From NCBI GenBank assembly GCA_050012175.1, contig JBEKHR010000002.1, positions 124,001 to 188,000 on the forward strand: a stretch of 64,000 bases of DNA, given 5' to 3'. The stretch is from CAVROP01 sp050012175 (lineage in GTDB: Bacteria; Acidobacteriota; Terriglobia; UBA7540). Shown here piece by piece: positions 41,202 through 50,269 of the stretch. The notes beneath the pieces were generated by a model. The model was given only the letters and a program-made list of their open reading frames with translations, was not told the DNA's origin and made no database searches. The position numbers and the translations under genes were made by a program. The first letter of the stretch is position 1. Each line of letters begins with the position of its first letter.

Positions 41202-42713
41202 CTACGTCCCGTACTTCTTCACGATGTAGTTGGCGACCTCTTGTTCGAAGGCGGGATAGCTGAGACGAAGCTCATCCTGAAGAAGAACGCCGAAATCGGG
41301 TTGAGAAGGCATGGCTTTGAGGAGGTTGCGGATCTCGACCATATCGAAGGTGGTTCGGAGGTACTCGAGGGCAGCCAGCGATTTGGCGTAAGCCAGGGCC
41401 ACTTGGTCCTGTGGCATGTTCAGGAAGGGACCTTCGAGCGAGGGGAGAGACGGCAAGCGGCCGGTGGCAACCGCCCGCGCAAGCTGCGATCCCATCGTCG
41501 CCGTTGTGGCCCCCTCCTCGAGTTGCGCCAGACCTTCGTTAAACCAAATGGGACAACGGCCCATGGTGATCTGCCGGACGAAGGAGTGCGTCAGCTCATG
41601 CTTGAGCACGCGGGCGAGTTCCACGTTCACCTGCGTCAAGCCTGAAACCGGCACACGGATTTTTCCGTCGTTGAGTGCGCCCACCCAGGTGGGTGATCGA
41701 GTGACATCTTTGAACGCCTGGTTGGGGTAGAGGAGCGCGACAATCACTTCGCGCGGGCTGTAGTCAAGGTCGAGCACCAGGTCCTGAAACGATCCCTCCA
41801 GGCTGTTAAGAACCTCGCCGCTCAGCTTCTCGCCCTGCTCGCCTGCGTAGCGGAGCAGGAAGTGGCTGCTGCGGAGTTCGCGGTAGGAGCCGGAGATTTC
41901 TCGCTCGCGTTCCGCCTTGGCCACGGCTTCATGGATGCGCGGGTTATCCGCGATGGCCAGCGCCTTGTTCCACTGGGCGATGGCCTCGTCCATATCCTCC
42001 ATGCCGTAATAAGCTGACCCCAACAGCATGGGGACGTCCGCAGATTTGGGGTAGCGGTCAGCGGCGGGCAACAGCAGGTCCAGGGCTTCCAAATAATGGC
42101 TCTGTGTCACCTGAAGGTAGCCCAGCGCCAGCGTCAGGGACAGATCGTTGGGAAGCAGCTTCAGCGCCTGCTGGTATTTCTGGATGGCGCCCTCGGGGTC
42201 GCCTTGGCGCGCCCGGAAGAGCGCAGCCTGCTGATAGCCCTGCTTGAGCAGACGGGCATTTTCCGGGGAGGGATTGTGGGTCATTTCGTTATCAAGGTGC
42301 AGGAGATAGGCCTCATCCACTGCCCCGTGCTTGATGACCAGCGAATCTGTCCCGGAGGAGGGTTCCCCGGAAAGGTGCGAAGGCAGCGGAACCTCCCGCG
42401 ATTTCTCCGGTGGGGTTTCACTCTCCTGCGGAGGTTGCTCCTCAACAGGGTCGGCTGATTTCTGGATGTGGTCCACCATCGACTTTGGGATAGAGAGTTC
42501 TCCACCCTGGATCAAGTAGATCACCTGCATCGAGTCCTCCTGCGTCACCTGTCCCACTATCTTCCGGCCATTCTTCAGATAGATAACGTCAGCAAACGCG
42601 GTGGAAGGCATAAGCGTGGCTAGAAATGGAAGGAGGAACAGGGATACACTTATCACTCTCTTCCTCCGGAGAATGATCGGCCGCCGTCCCAATGTGACTC
42701 GTGGCCCAAGCAT
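41202..42713 (-). CDS. Secreted TPR protein with peptidase MA-like domain
   Basis: 503 aa from ATG 42713; earlier in-frame starts would overlap the divergent M1 gene. Signal segment ISVSLFLLPFLATLMPSTAFA. Residues about 40-80 are a small beta domain (VIYLKNGRKIVGQVTQED). TPRs follow (ALFRARQGDPEGAIQKYQQAL, ALGYLQVTQSHYLEALDLLL). A metallopeptidase-like domain has LKHELTHSFVRQIT (HExxH) and NEGLAQLEEG. Peptidase MA-like (DUF1570-type) activity is probable but untested for this group. Confidence 0.82.
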   Translation of the reverse strand: MLGPRVTLGRRPIILRRKRVISVSLFLLPFLATLMPSTAFADVIYLKNGRKIVGQVTQEDSMQVIYLIQGGELSIPKSMVDHIQKSADPVEEQPPQESETPPEKSREVPLPSHLSGEPSSGTDSLVIKHGAVDEAYLLHLDNEMTHNPSPENARLLKQGYQQAALFRARQGDPEGAIQKYQQALKLLPNDLSLTLALGYLQVTQSHYLEALDLLLPAADRYPKSADVPMLLGSAYYGMEDMDEAIAQWNKALAIADNPRIHEAVAKAEREREISGSYRELRSSHFLLRYAGEQGEKLSGEVLNSLEGSFQDLVLDLDYSPREVIVALLYPNQAFKDVTRSPTWVGALNDGKIRVPVSGLTQVNVELARVLKHELTHSFVRQITMGRCPIWFNEGLAQLEEGATTATMGSQLARAVATGRLPSLPSLEGPFLNMPQDQVALAYAKSLAALEYLRTTFDMVEIRNLLKAMPSQPDFGVLLQDELRLSYPAFEQEVANYIVKKYGT

Positions 42714-42802
42714 ACTCCAGGAATGATACAACACCCGCCGTGATTGGGTCGAGTTGTACTGCGCGGCCCTCCGCGCTAGAGTAAGAGCCGAGAGGTAAGA
42801 AA

Positions 42803-45280
42803 ATGCTGGGCGGATCTCATGTGGAAGGACGCTTTCGAAGCTGGGCGTGGTGTGGGCTTCTCCTCGCAATCGTCTTGTTGCCAGGAAGGGCCTGGGCCGC
42901 GAGCGGGCTTGACCCGCAAGAAGTTCTCAACCAACTCCACAACATTAAGGTGGACCCCGGCCAGGTCTATGTGCTGCGGCACGCGCAGTTGATCCGTGAC
43001 CGTGTGAAGCTGTTTTTCAACCGTGGCTACATCGGGTTTTTCACCAAAGCTGCCGGAGAAATCACCGGTGCTGTCTACATCGGGGAAGGGGAAATCCTGT
43101 TGATACCCCCCACGCGGGTGGAGAAGGAGAGTCTCGCTCGGTTCATTCACTCCCCTATCCTCGAAGAACAGTTCACGATGGCCATTCTGCGCTTTACCGA
43201 CCAGACCGCCAGGGAACTGATCGCGGTGGCGGAAAGGCCGGAGCCCGATGACCCGGAACGGCCGCCGGACTTTCCTCAAAAGTGGAACTCCGCACCCCGT
43301 ATCCTTGCTCTGGAGGATTCGCCCCGAATCTTTGAGGATTTGCTGGGCGACCGCACATTGCCGTATTTTCACGCGCGCTTGGAAGGGTCGAGCCTTAAAT
43401 GGTTCGAGGTGGTCGATGACGAACGATTCCCGGAAGCCGTGAGTGTGGTTGCGGCTCGCCGAAGCGATGATGAGCTATTCGCAGATCGCTGGTGTGCCTT
43501 TCCAAGTAAGAGGTCGGCGGCCCGTTTCGCAAATCTGGCGCCGGGGACGGTGAAAGACCTTTCCTACGATATCGACACGCACCTCGAGCCTGACAACAGC
43601 ATGACGGGGCGGGCGGAGCTTCTGTTGGAATCACTCTCGGCCTCGGACCGTGTGCTGACATTTGATTTCTCCCGATTACTCAGCGTCTCAAAGGTCCTGG
43701 ACGAGCGGGGAGAGAGTCTTGCCGAGTATCAATACCCTCTGCAGGAAGATATTGAGGCGGGTGACCGGGGCAAGGGCTGGATCCAGGTGGTCTTGCCCGC
43801 CCCAAACCCGGTGGGCGAAAGATTCCACATCCGCTTCAATTATCAGGGGAACGTCATCACCGACGTGGGGAACAAGGTGTTGTACGTGGGAGAGCGAGGT
43901 AGCTGGTATCCGAACCTGGGGCTTGGATCTCCAGCTTCATTCGACCTCAAGTTTGATTATCCCGAGAGCCTCACCCTGGTCGCCACGGGAGAAAGGAGCG
44001 AAGAGAAAACTGCGGGCGGTCGGACTCGCAGTCGGTGGCGCTCGGACGGCGTGTTTCGAGTGGCAGGCTTCAATCTGGGACCCTATCATTGGGTCGACCG
44101 CCGCGTCGGAAAGACGACGGTTGAAGTGTATGCGACCCGAGAGGCGGAAGCGGCGCTGGAGCAACGGCACACGCGGAAGTTGATCCCCTCCTTCCCGCTC
44201 CCCGTACCCTCGCGAGGGCGGGCCCAGTCGTTCCCGATCAGTCCCGACATGGTTCCTCCCTTGGCGCCCGCTGCTTTGCTGCAAAGCGTGGCAGAGAGCG
44301 CCGCCCAAGCCCTTCAGTACTTCGAGAATTTGTTTGGCCCATTTCCTTACTCGCGCCTCGCCATCTCCCAGATTCCCGGCGACTTCGGGCAAGGTTGGCC
44401 GGAACTGGTCTATCTTCCCACCCTCTCGTTCTTGCGGAAGTCGGAGCGTTACGAGCTGGGCTTACCGGAAAAGGCCGAGGATCTTCTTGGCCACGGTATG
44501 TTGGCCCACGAGATTGCCCATCAATGGTGGGGCAACTTATTGGGTTGGAAGACCTACCATGACCAGTGGCTTTCCGAAGGGCTCGCGACCTACGCGGCGG
44601 CGCTCGACCTGTCCAGGCAAAAGGATGGCGATCACAGATTCCACGAACTCCTGCGAGGCTACAAACTCGACCTGCTCAGCAAGGGTAAGAGCGGGATAAT
44701 CAACGAAGCCAGCGGTCCCATCTGGCTCGGCCAGCGACTCTCCAATTCTCTGACGCCGGGCGGCTACGACAACATCGTGTACAAGAAGGCTTGCTGGGTT
44801 TTACACATGTTACGAGGGCTGATGAGTGATCCCTCCACAGGCTCCGACGAGAGATTCTTCCGCCTGCTGCGCGATTTCGTCGCCACTTATCGAGGCATGG
44901 ATGTTTCAACGGAAGACTTCATGCGCCACGCGGAAAAGTACATGACGCGCTCGAGCGACCTCGAACACAATCGCCGGCTCGACTGGTTTTTCAATGAGTG
45001 GGTGTACGAAACCGGTGTCCCAACCTACAAACTGCAATCCAGCGTCAAGCAACTTTCCTCGAAGAGATTTTTGGTCCAGGGGACCATCACACAGAGCGGC
45101 GTATCGAGCGATTTCGAAATGCTGGTGCCTGTTGTGGCCGAGGTGGGCAAAGACAAGAGGGCCAGCTTGGGCCGCGTTCCCGTCAGCGAAGACGGGGGGC
45201 GATTCAAGTTTACAACCACAGAAAGGCCGAAGCGGCTGGCCATTGACGAGGATAACCTGCTCGCCATCTCCGAGCGGTGA
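42803..45280 (+). CDS. Large secreted M1-family metallopeptidase
   Basis: 825 aa. The signal peptide ends near GRAWAASG. About 250 N-terminal residues are unassigned, then an aminopeptidase N-like beta domain (YDIDTHLEPDNSMTGRAELL) and the catalytic HEIAHQWWGNLLGWKTYHD with LSEGLATY (Glu ligand) about 18 residues on. GDFGQGWPELVYLP occupies the GAMEN position, so exopeptidase activity is uncertain. It diverges from the TPR peptidase gene across an 89-bp spacer, a likely shared promoter region. Confidence 0.9.
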   Translation: MLGGSHVEGRFRSWAWCGLLLAIVLLPGRAWAASGLDPQEVLNQLHNIKVDPGQVYVLRHAQLIRDRVKLFFNRGYIGFFTKAAGEITGAVYIGEGEILLIPPTRVEKESLARFIHSPILEEQFTMAILRFTDQTARELIAVAERPEPDDPERPPDFPQKWNSAPRILALEDSPRIFEDLLGDRTLPYFHARLEGSSLKWFEVVDDERFPEAVSVVAARRSDDELFADRWCAFPSKRSAARFANLAPGTVKDLSYDIDTHLEPDNSMTGRAELLLESLSASDRVLTFDFSRLLSVSKVLDERGESLAEYQYPLQEDIEAGDRGKGWIQVVLPAPNPVGERFHIRFNYQGNVITDVGNKVLYVGERGSWYPNLGLGSPASFDLKFDYPESLTLVATGERSEEKTAGGRTRSRWRSDGVFRVAGFNLGPYHWVDRRVGKTTVEVYATREAEAALEQRHTRKLIPSFPLPVPSRGRAQSFPISPDMVPPLAPAALLQSVAESAAQALQYFENLFGPFPYSRLAISQIPGDFGQGWPELVYLPTLSFLRKSERYELGLPEKAEDLLGHGMLAHEIAHQWWGNLLGWKTYHDQWLSEGLATYAAALDLSRQKDGDHRFHELLRGYKLDLLSKGKSGIINEASGPIWLGQRLSNSLTPGGYDNIVYKKACWVLHMLRGLMSDPSTGSDERFFRLLRDFVATYRGMDVSTEDFMRHAEKYMTRSSDLEHNRRLDWFFNEWVYETGVPTYKLQSSVKQLSSKRFLVQGTITQSGVSSDFEMLVPVVAEVGKDKRASLGRVPVSEDGGRFKFTTTERPKRLAIDEDNLLAISER

Positions 45281-45316
45281 TGCCAGGCAAAGATTGTATG
45301 AAGAGTCGCGGAAGGC

Positions 45317-45395
45317 GACCCCCTCACCCGGCCCGCCCCGGCTGAAGAAAACGCCGGCGGCGGTCCACCCTCTCCCCCAAGGGGGAGAGGGCCGG
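45317..45395. repeat. REP-like palindromic repeat, copy 2
   Basis: CCCCCTCACCCGGCCC, CGCCGGCGGCGGTCCACCCT, TCTCCCCC/GGGGGAGAGGG. Same family as 23407-23482. A separate GCACGGGCG-TC-CCGCCCGTGC hairpin is at 45444-45464. Confidence 0.8.
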
Positions 45396-45480
45396 AATCT
45401 GCACAAGGCCAAAAAATCGCAACACAAATGCAGAAACTCCGTGGCACGGGCGTCCCGCCCGTGCGTCCCCAAGGCTGCTC

Positions 45481-45825
45481 CTACCCCGGGGGCCAGCGGA
45501 ACACCCGTCCGCCAAGAAGGTGGAGGTGAAGGTGGAAGACGGATTGGCCCGCCCATGAACCCGTGTTGATCACTGTGCGGTAGCCCTTAGGTTCCAGACC
45601 CCGCTCACGCGCCAGTTGTGCAGCCACCATGAACAGGCGCCCGAGGAGCGGAGCATCGTCGGGGGTGGCATCCTTCAACGAAGTCAGGTGTTTGCGTGGA
45701 ACAATGAGTGTATGGATGGGCGCTTGCGGGTTGGTGTCCTCAAACGCCACGATTTCATCATCCTCGAAGACAATCCTGGCTGGTACGCGTCGCTCGATGA
45801 TTCGGCAGAAAATGCACTGGTCCAT
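45481..45825 (-). CDS. HIT-family nucleotide hydrolase
   Basis: 114 aa. The histidine triad is FHLHLHLLGG at about residues 96-105; CIFCRIIERRVPA at the N-terminus includes the two zinc-type cysteines of the HinT/PKCI branch, and PIHTLIVPRKHL is also conserved. HinT-like enzymes hydrolyse adenosine phosphoramidates. It starts 3 nt after the rlpA stop. Confidence 0.92.
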   Translation of the reverse strand: MDQCIFCRIIERRVPARIVFEDDEIVAFEDTNPQAPIHTLIVPRKHLTSLKDATPDDAPLLGRLFMVAAQLARERGLEPKGYRTVINTGSWAGQSVFHLHLHLLGGRVFRWPPG

Positions 45826-45828
45826 CGA

Positions 45829-46509
45829 CTAATTCAACCGCACAACGAATGTCTCCGTCGCCAGGTTCGCCCTGCGGAGGCTTTGTGCCAGAGCGCGCGC
45901 AGCGTCTTCGGTGCTCTCGTGACCGACGCGGACGCGATAAAAGAGGCCGTCGCCGTGATCGAAGTCCTGAATGACGACCGGCCCGAATTGAGATTCGATG
46001 CGCTCCTTCAACCGCTCAGCGTTGCTCCGGTCCTTAAAGGCTCCTACCTGTACCGCGAAGATTCCTGGGATGGCGCCGCCCTCTCCAAGTCCCAGAATCT
46101 CAAGGTACACCTGTGCAATGCCTGGCATGTGCATGGCCTGAGCTGCCGCATAGGAGAGGTCGATAATGCGCCCCTCGATGAAAGGTCCGCGGTCGTTAAT
46201 CCGCACCGTCACGTCGTGGCCGTTCTCGAGGTCGTGAACATTTACCCGAGTGCCGAACGGCAACGTGCGGTGAGCGGCGGTCATGTCGTACATGTTATAG
46301 ATTTCGCCGCTGGCGGTTGGACGCCCGTGGTAGGGATGGCCGTACCAGGAAGCGATTCCTTTTTCGCCTTGGACAATCGGGGCGGGCGTTGTCGAGCCCC
46401 CCCCCACAGGCGGGGGCGTGCCGCGCGCTGCCTGAATGGGACGATGCCGGTGCAGGCAGCCGGTCGAAACCAAAATGACACTTCCCACGGCAACGATCCG
46501 CACCGTCAT
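45829..46509 (-). CDS. rlpA: RlpA-like septal ring lytic transglycosylase lipoprotein
   Basis: 226 aa from ATG 46509, which gives a lipoprotein signal (IVAVGSVILVSTGC, lipobox Cys 18). The double-psi beta-barrel has GIASWYGHPYHGRPTASGE, AHRTLPFGTRVNVHDLENG and VRINDRGPF with its catalytic Asp. The C-terminus is a SPOR domain (FAVQVGAFKDRSNAERLKER). RlpA trims denuded glycan strands at the division site. A GTG at 46554 is the alternative start. Confidence 0.9.
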   Translation of the reverse strand: MTVRIVAVGSVILVSTGCLHRHRPIQAARGTPPPVGGGSTTPAPIVQGEKGIASWYGHPYHGRPTASGEIYNMYDMTAAHRTLPFGTRVNVHDLENGHDVTVRINDRGPFIEGRIIDLSYAAAQAMHMPGIAQVYLEILGLGEGGAIPGIFAVQVGAFKDRSNAERLKERIESQFGPVVIQDFDHGDGLFYRVRVGHESTEDAARALAQSLRRANLATETFVVRLN

Positions 46510-46543
46510 CCGCAGATCGGTTCGGTTCGATTTCCAAGCCAAG

Positions 46544-46729
46544 CTACCGGCCACTTGTTCCAGGCTCTTCCTTCTCCAGGTTCCTCGCCAACTTGGCCAG
46601 GTGGCGGGACGCCCTGTGGAGCAGCGTGGCCATTTCCTGGCGGGTTGCAGGCTTCAGCTTCTTGTCGAGAAAGTCTGCCAGTTTCGCCACTTCACGATCC
46701 ACCGCACGTCCGGCTTCTTCGAATTTCAT
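46544..46729 (-). CDS. Small hypothetical helical protein
   Basis: 61 aa from ATG 46729 with a GGGAGGGG Shine-Dalgarno. It is Lys/Arg/Glu-rich and helical (KFEEAGRAVDREVAKLADFL, LLHRASRHLAKLARNLEKEE). It lies immediately upstream of rlpA and overlaps its longer possible start, so it is probably in the same transcript. No named family. Confidence 0.55.
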   Translation of the reverse strand: MKFEEAGRAVDREVAKLADFLDKKLKPATRQEMATLLHRASRHLAKLARNLEKEEPGTSGR

Positions 46730-46786
46730 CGCCCCTCCCATTCTCGCCTGTCGCTATTCTAATCAACACGCAGGCAGGGGACAAAT

Positions 46787-46910
46787 GAATTTCGGGTAGT
46801 GGCGCAGTTTGATCTAGAGGCGGCTTCCCGAAACGGCCGGGACCGTTACGCCACCAAGTGGCGAGGTACACTCGCCGCTAAGAGACCAAACTGCACAACT
46901 ACCGAATTTC
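46787..46910. repeat. MITE-like element with 28-bp imperfect inverted ends
   Basis: Left arm GAATTTCGGGTAGTGGCGCA and right arm TGCACAACTACCGAATTTC are inverted relatives. Between them are the hairpins CGCCACCAAGTGGCG and GGCGAGGTACACTCGCC, kin to the palindromes in the RecA-like gene at 22.7 kb. The remaining spacer 46911-47076 holds nothing clear. Confidence 0.7.
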
Positions 46911-47076
46911 CTGACGGGCTGGAATGTGCCTGGGCTATAATTGATTGTGCCGCCGCTATCAGCAGGCAACATGAATGGGACTTCCTCCTAAACTCTGGTT
47001 TCAACTGGAAAGGCTGAAGAAAGCACTCCTTTCCACATTCGGTACTTCGAAGCAGAATTACGACACTTCGCATCGG

Positions 47077-47904
47077 ATGTGCTCGAACTGTCGCGCCCTG
47101 GTTGAACGCGGTGCGTCTGTGTGCCCGTTTTGCGGAGAGAAATTAGGCTCGGCCCGGGCGCGTTCGTCCCCAGGCGTCCCCGGCAGAATTTTGGGCGTAA
47201 TCCCCATTCCTTCCACGGCCACCTCGGTGGTTGTGGCAGTGAATATCGCCCTTTACGCCATCTCCTGGTACATGACAGCCTCCTCAGCGTCGGCCCAGCT
47301 CAACCCGATGTCTGCCATGGGCGGCATCAGCGGCGAGGTGCTGCTGCGCCTCGGCGCCAAGAGTCCTTACATCCTGGTCGGGCAGTGGTGGAGACTTGTG
47401 ACGGCGATCTTCCTGCACGCCGGGTTGCTGCACATCGGGCTCAATCTCTGGTGCCTATTCGATCTTGGTCCTGAAGTTGAGTCGCTGTTTTCGACTACCA
47501 AATTCGTGGTGTTCTATCTGGTTTCGGGGGTGGCGGGATTCCTCTTGAGCTTTTGGTGGAGCCCCTATGGGATGTCGGTGGGGGCTTCGGGCGCGATCCT
47601 GGGGATGATCGGCGTCCTGATCGGCGCCAGCTTCCATCATGGTCACCTTGGAAAGGAATATCGTGGGCAACTTTGGCGCTGGGTGATTTACATTGCGATC
47701 TTTGGCCTTTTCTTTGCAGTCGATAACGCGGCTCACCTCGGCGGCCTGGCCACCGGGGCGCTCCTTGGATACCTCGTGCCGGAAGGCGAAGCTGAGACTC
47801 GAGCCGGCCAAAACCTGTGGAACCTCCTCGCCGTGCTGTCAATCGTGATCATCGCCGGCTCCTTTGCCCTTATGGCTTTACAGTTGGGCCAGCCCCTCCG
47901 TTAG
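47077..47904 (+). CDS. Rhomboid-family intramembrane serine protease with zinc ribbon
   Basis: 275 aa from ATG 47077. An N-terminal zinc ribbon (CSNCRALVERG...CPFCGEK) precedes about seven membrane segments. HAGLLHIGLNLWCLFDLG carries the conserved HxxxN motif, GASGAILGMIG the catalytic Ser, and NAAHLGGLATGALLG the catalytic His. Rhomboids cleave membrane proteins within the bilayer; zinc-ribbon forms are common in soil bacteria. Substrate unknown. An upstream in-frame ATG at 46975 is considered less likely. Confidence 0.92.
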   Translation: MCSNCRALVERGASVCPFCGEKLGSARARSSPGVPGRILGVIPIPSTATSVVVAVNIALYAISWYMTASSASAQLNPMSAMGGISGEVLLRLGAKSPYILVGQWWRLVTAIFLHAGLLHIGLNLWCLFDLGPEVESLFSTTKFVVFYLVSGVAGFLLSFWWSPYGMSVGASGAILGMIGVLIGASFHHGHLGKEYRGQLWRWVIYIAIFGLFFAVDNAAHLGGLATGALLGYLVPEGEAETRAGQNLWNLLAVLSIVIIAGSFALMALQLGQPLR

Positions 47905-48086
47905 GCTCCCCGCCAGAATCTCCGCCTCAAGATGGGAAATGGTATCATTCATGTCATGAAAGAAGGGGCGTAGACGTCCCCGAGTAGCCGAGACCGCTAC
48001 GAAGGGCGGCAAAGGGGTTTTCAGCATCCTCTCAGGAGAGAAAAGGCGGGATACCCTCAAGCAGGGATGGTACGTTGAGAGAATCC

Positions 48087-49976
48087 ATGGATAAGGCGTC
48101 TGCAAAATCCGACCAATGGTGGGCGCTCCTGCCGGATGTGTGGTTCCTGATCAGGCCGCGCCGGGGCCTGCTGGCCGTCGGCTTCTGTGTGATGGCGGTG
48201 AACCGCGTGGCAGGGCTTGTTCTGCCGGCGTCTTCGAAGTTTCTGATTGATGACATCATCGGAAAGCGTCACCTGCAACTCCTGGTTCCACTTGTGCTGG
48301 CGGTACTCGGCGCGACGGTGGTGCAGGGGGTTTCTTCTTTCGTCCTGACGCAACTCCTCTCTAAGGCTGCGCAGCGGCTTATTGCTGACTTGCGATGCCA
48401 GGTGCAGGCCCACATCGCGCGGCTGCCGGTGGCCTTCTATGACTCCAACAAGACCGGCGTCCTCGTGTCGCGCATCATGAGCGATGTGGAAGGGGTGCGA
48501 AACCTGATCGGCACCGGGCTTGTGGAGTTCGCGGGTGGACTGCTGACGGCGACGTTTGCCTCGATCATCCTGCTGCGCATCAGCGTTGTCATGACCGGCT
48601 TGGCTTTTCTGATTCTCCTCGGGTTCGGGCTCGCCCTCCGCAAGGCTTTCGGAGTGATCCGTCCGATTTTCCGCGCCCGCCCCAAGATCAACGCCGAGGT
48701 TACAGGACGGCTGACCGAATCGCTGGGCGGGGTGCGGGTGGTGAAGGGCTACCACGCCGAGGCGCGGGAAGCGAAGGTCTTTGCGGCGGGGGTGCGGCGG
48801 CTCCTCGACAATGTTCTGAAAACCCTGACGGCCACTTCCCTGATGAGTCTTTCTGCGACCACGCTGCTGGGCTTGGTCAGCGCCCTGATTATGTACCTGG
48901 GTGCCCGTCAAATCATTGCCGCACACATGACGCTCGGCACTTTTGTGACCTACACCATCTTTCTGGGACTCCTGGTGGCCCCGGTTTTCCAGATTGTCCT
49001 GATCGGCACGCAGATCACGGAGGCCCTCGCAGGACTTGAACGCACGCGCGAAGTCCTTAGTGAGCGCCCGGAGGACGAGGACTCGGCGAGGTCGCTGCGC
49101 CTGGATTACATTCAAGGTGAAGTGGTCTTTGAGAACGTCAGCTTCGCTTATGAAGCAGGGAAAACGGTCCTGAACGACCTCAGCTTCAAATCCGAGCCGG
49201 GTACGGTCACCGCGCTGGTCGGGCCGTCCGGGTCGGGGAAGTCCACCATGATCGGGCTCATCGCGGCCTTCTACACACCGAGCGCCGGAAGAGTGCTGGT
49301 GGATGGAATTGACCTGGCCAAGGTGCGCCTGGACTCCTACCGCACCCGGCTGGGAGTTGTATTGCAGGAAACGTTTTTGTTCGACGGAACCATCCGGGAA
49401 AATGTCGCGTTCTCGCGCCCGGACGCCTTAGCGGAACAAATCCTCGCGGCTTGCCGCATCGCCCGCGTGGATGAGTTCGCGGAGACATTCGAGAAGAAGT
49501 ACGAAACGGTGGTCGGCGAGCGGGGTGTGAAGCTCTCCGGCGGCCAACGCCAACGTGTTTCCATCGCGCGCGCCATCCTGGCCGACCCGAGAATTCTGAT
49601 CCTCGACGAGGCAACGTCGAGCCTGGATTCCGAATCTGAGGCGATGATCCAGGAAGGCCTTTCTTACTTGATGCGCGGCAGGACCACCTTCGTTATCGCG
49701 CACCGCCTCTCAACCATCCGGCGCGCCGACCAAATCCTCGTGGTGGAGGGGGGCCGCCTCATCGAGCGAGGCACTCACCAGCAACTCTATGCTGCCGGGG
49801 GACGCTATTACGACTTGTACACCAAGCAGCACGGAGTCGAGTCTAACCTCTTCCTCGCTCCGGGTGAAGGCGACAAGGTGCGGGAAAGCGCAGCGCCGGC
49901 GGAACCCTCTGCCCTTGCGGAACGAGAGGGGACGATCCCCAACGCGGTGCGCCTGCTGCGCGGGCGGGATGCATAA
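48087..49976 (+). CDS. MsbA-like ABC exporter
   Basis: 629 aa from ATG 48087. Six transmembrane helices (about 30-320) plus a nucleotide-binding domain: Walker A GPSGSGKST, Q-loop LQETFLF, signature LSGGQRQR, Walker B LILDEATSSLD with catalytic Glu, H-loop IAHR. Both ATPase site halves look intact, so it should work as a homodimer, unlike the heterodimer at 9.8-14.0 kb. Substrate could be lipid A, other lipids or drugs. A 40-residue tail follows the domain. Confidence 0.9.
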   Translation: MDKASAKSDQWWALLPDVWFLIRPRRGLLAVGFCVMAVNRVAGLVLPASSKFLIDDIIGKRHLQLLVPLVLAVLGATVVQGVSSFVLTQLLSKAAQRLIADLRCQVQAHIARLPVAFYDSNKTGVLVSRIMSDVEGVRNLIGTGLVEFAGGLLTATFASIILLRISVVMTGLAFLILLGFGLALRKAFGVIRPIFRARPKINAEVTGRLTESLGGVRVVKGYHAEAREAKVFAAGVRRLLDNVLKTLTATSLMSLSATTLLGLVSALIMYLGARQIIAAHMTLGTFVTYTIFLGLLVAPVFQIVLIGTQITEALAGLERTREVLSERPEDEDSARSLRLDYIQGEVVFENVSFAYEAGKTVLNDLSFKSEPGTVTALVGPSGSGKSTMIGLIAAFYTPSAGRVLVDGIDLAKVRLDSYRTRLGVVLQETFLFDGTIRENVAFSRPDALAEQILAACRIARVDEFAETFEKKYETVVGERGVKLSGGQRQRVSIARAILADPRILILDEATSSLDSESEAMIQEGLSYLMRGRTTFVIAHRLSTIRRADQILVVEGGRLIERGTHQQLYAAGGRYYDLYTKQHGVESNLFLAPGEGDKVRESAAPAEPSALAEREGTIPNAVRLLRGRDA

Positions 49977-49991
49977 TGACGGTGGCCCGCT

Positions 49992-50048
49992 GTAGGGGCG
50001 AATCTCGTATTCGCCCCCGTCTGGGGCGATCACAAGGATCGCCCCTAC
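49992..50048. repeat. Double GTAGGGGC palindrome
   Basis: GTAGGGGCGA at 49992 and GATCGCCCCTAC ending 50048 form the outer pair; inner GGGGCGAATCTCGTATTCGCCCC and GGGGCGATCACAAGGATCGCCCC-type hairpins sit in tandem. Confidence 0.8.
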
Positions 50049-50077
50049 GCGGCTAGAGCGGGTATATACTTGTCAAC

Positions 50078-50242
50078 ATGGAGAAAATAAGAATCGAGCA
50101 GCACAGTTTTATGGGGGTCTTGTGGGTCTGGGCATGGCTCTTCACCATCGGGTTTCTGCATCTGGCTTTTTGGAAGGGTGTGCTCGCGTTTGTATTGTGG
50201 CCGTACTATCTTGGTACGTGGTTCAGCTCGCTGGTGCACTAA
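50078..50242 (+). CDS. Small membrane protein (54 aa)
   Basis: From ATG 50078 to TAA 50242. Two aromatic-rich hydrophobic stretches (VLWVWAWLFTIGFLHLAFW and GVLAFVLWPYYLGTWF) joined by a Lys-Gly turn suggest two transmembrane helices. A TATACT hexamer lies 13 nt upstream. Not a shadow of leuD, which is convergent and ends at 50270. Function unknown. Confidence 0.6.
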   Translation: MEKIRIEQHSFMGVLWVWAWLFTIGFLHLAFWKGVLAFVLWPYYLGTWFSSLVH

Positions 50243-50269
50243 TCAGAATCGGCCATTTCATGAATGGGA

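Noticed and set aside
46799..47017. 72-aa frame in the MITE-like element
   Set aside because: It is read entirely from inverted repeats and palindromes.
48057..49115. 352-aa minus-strand open frame
   Set aside because: Antisense shadow of the ABC exporter; rich in Arg, Gln and His with no domain.
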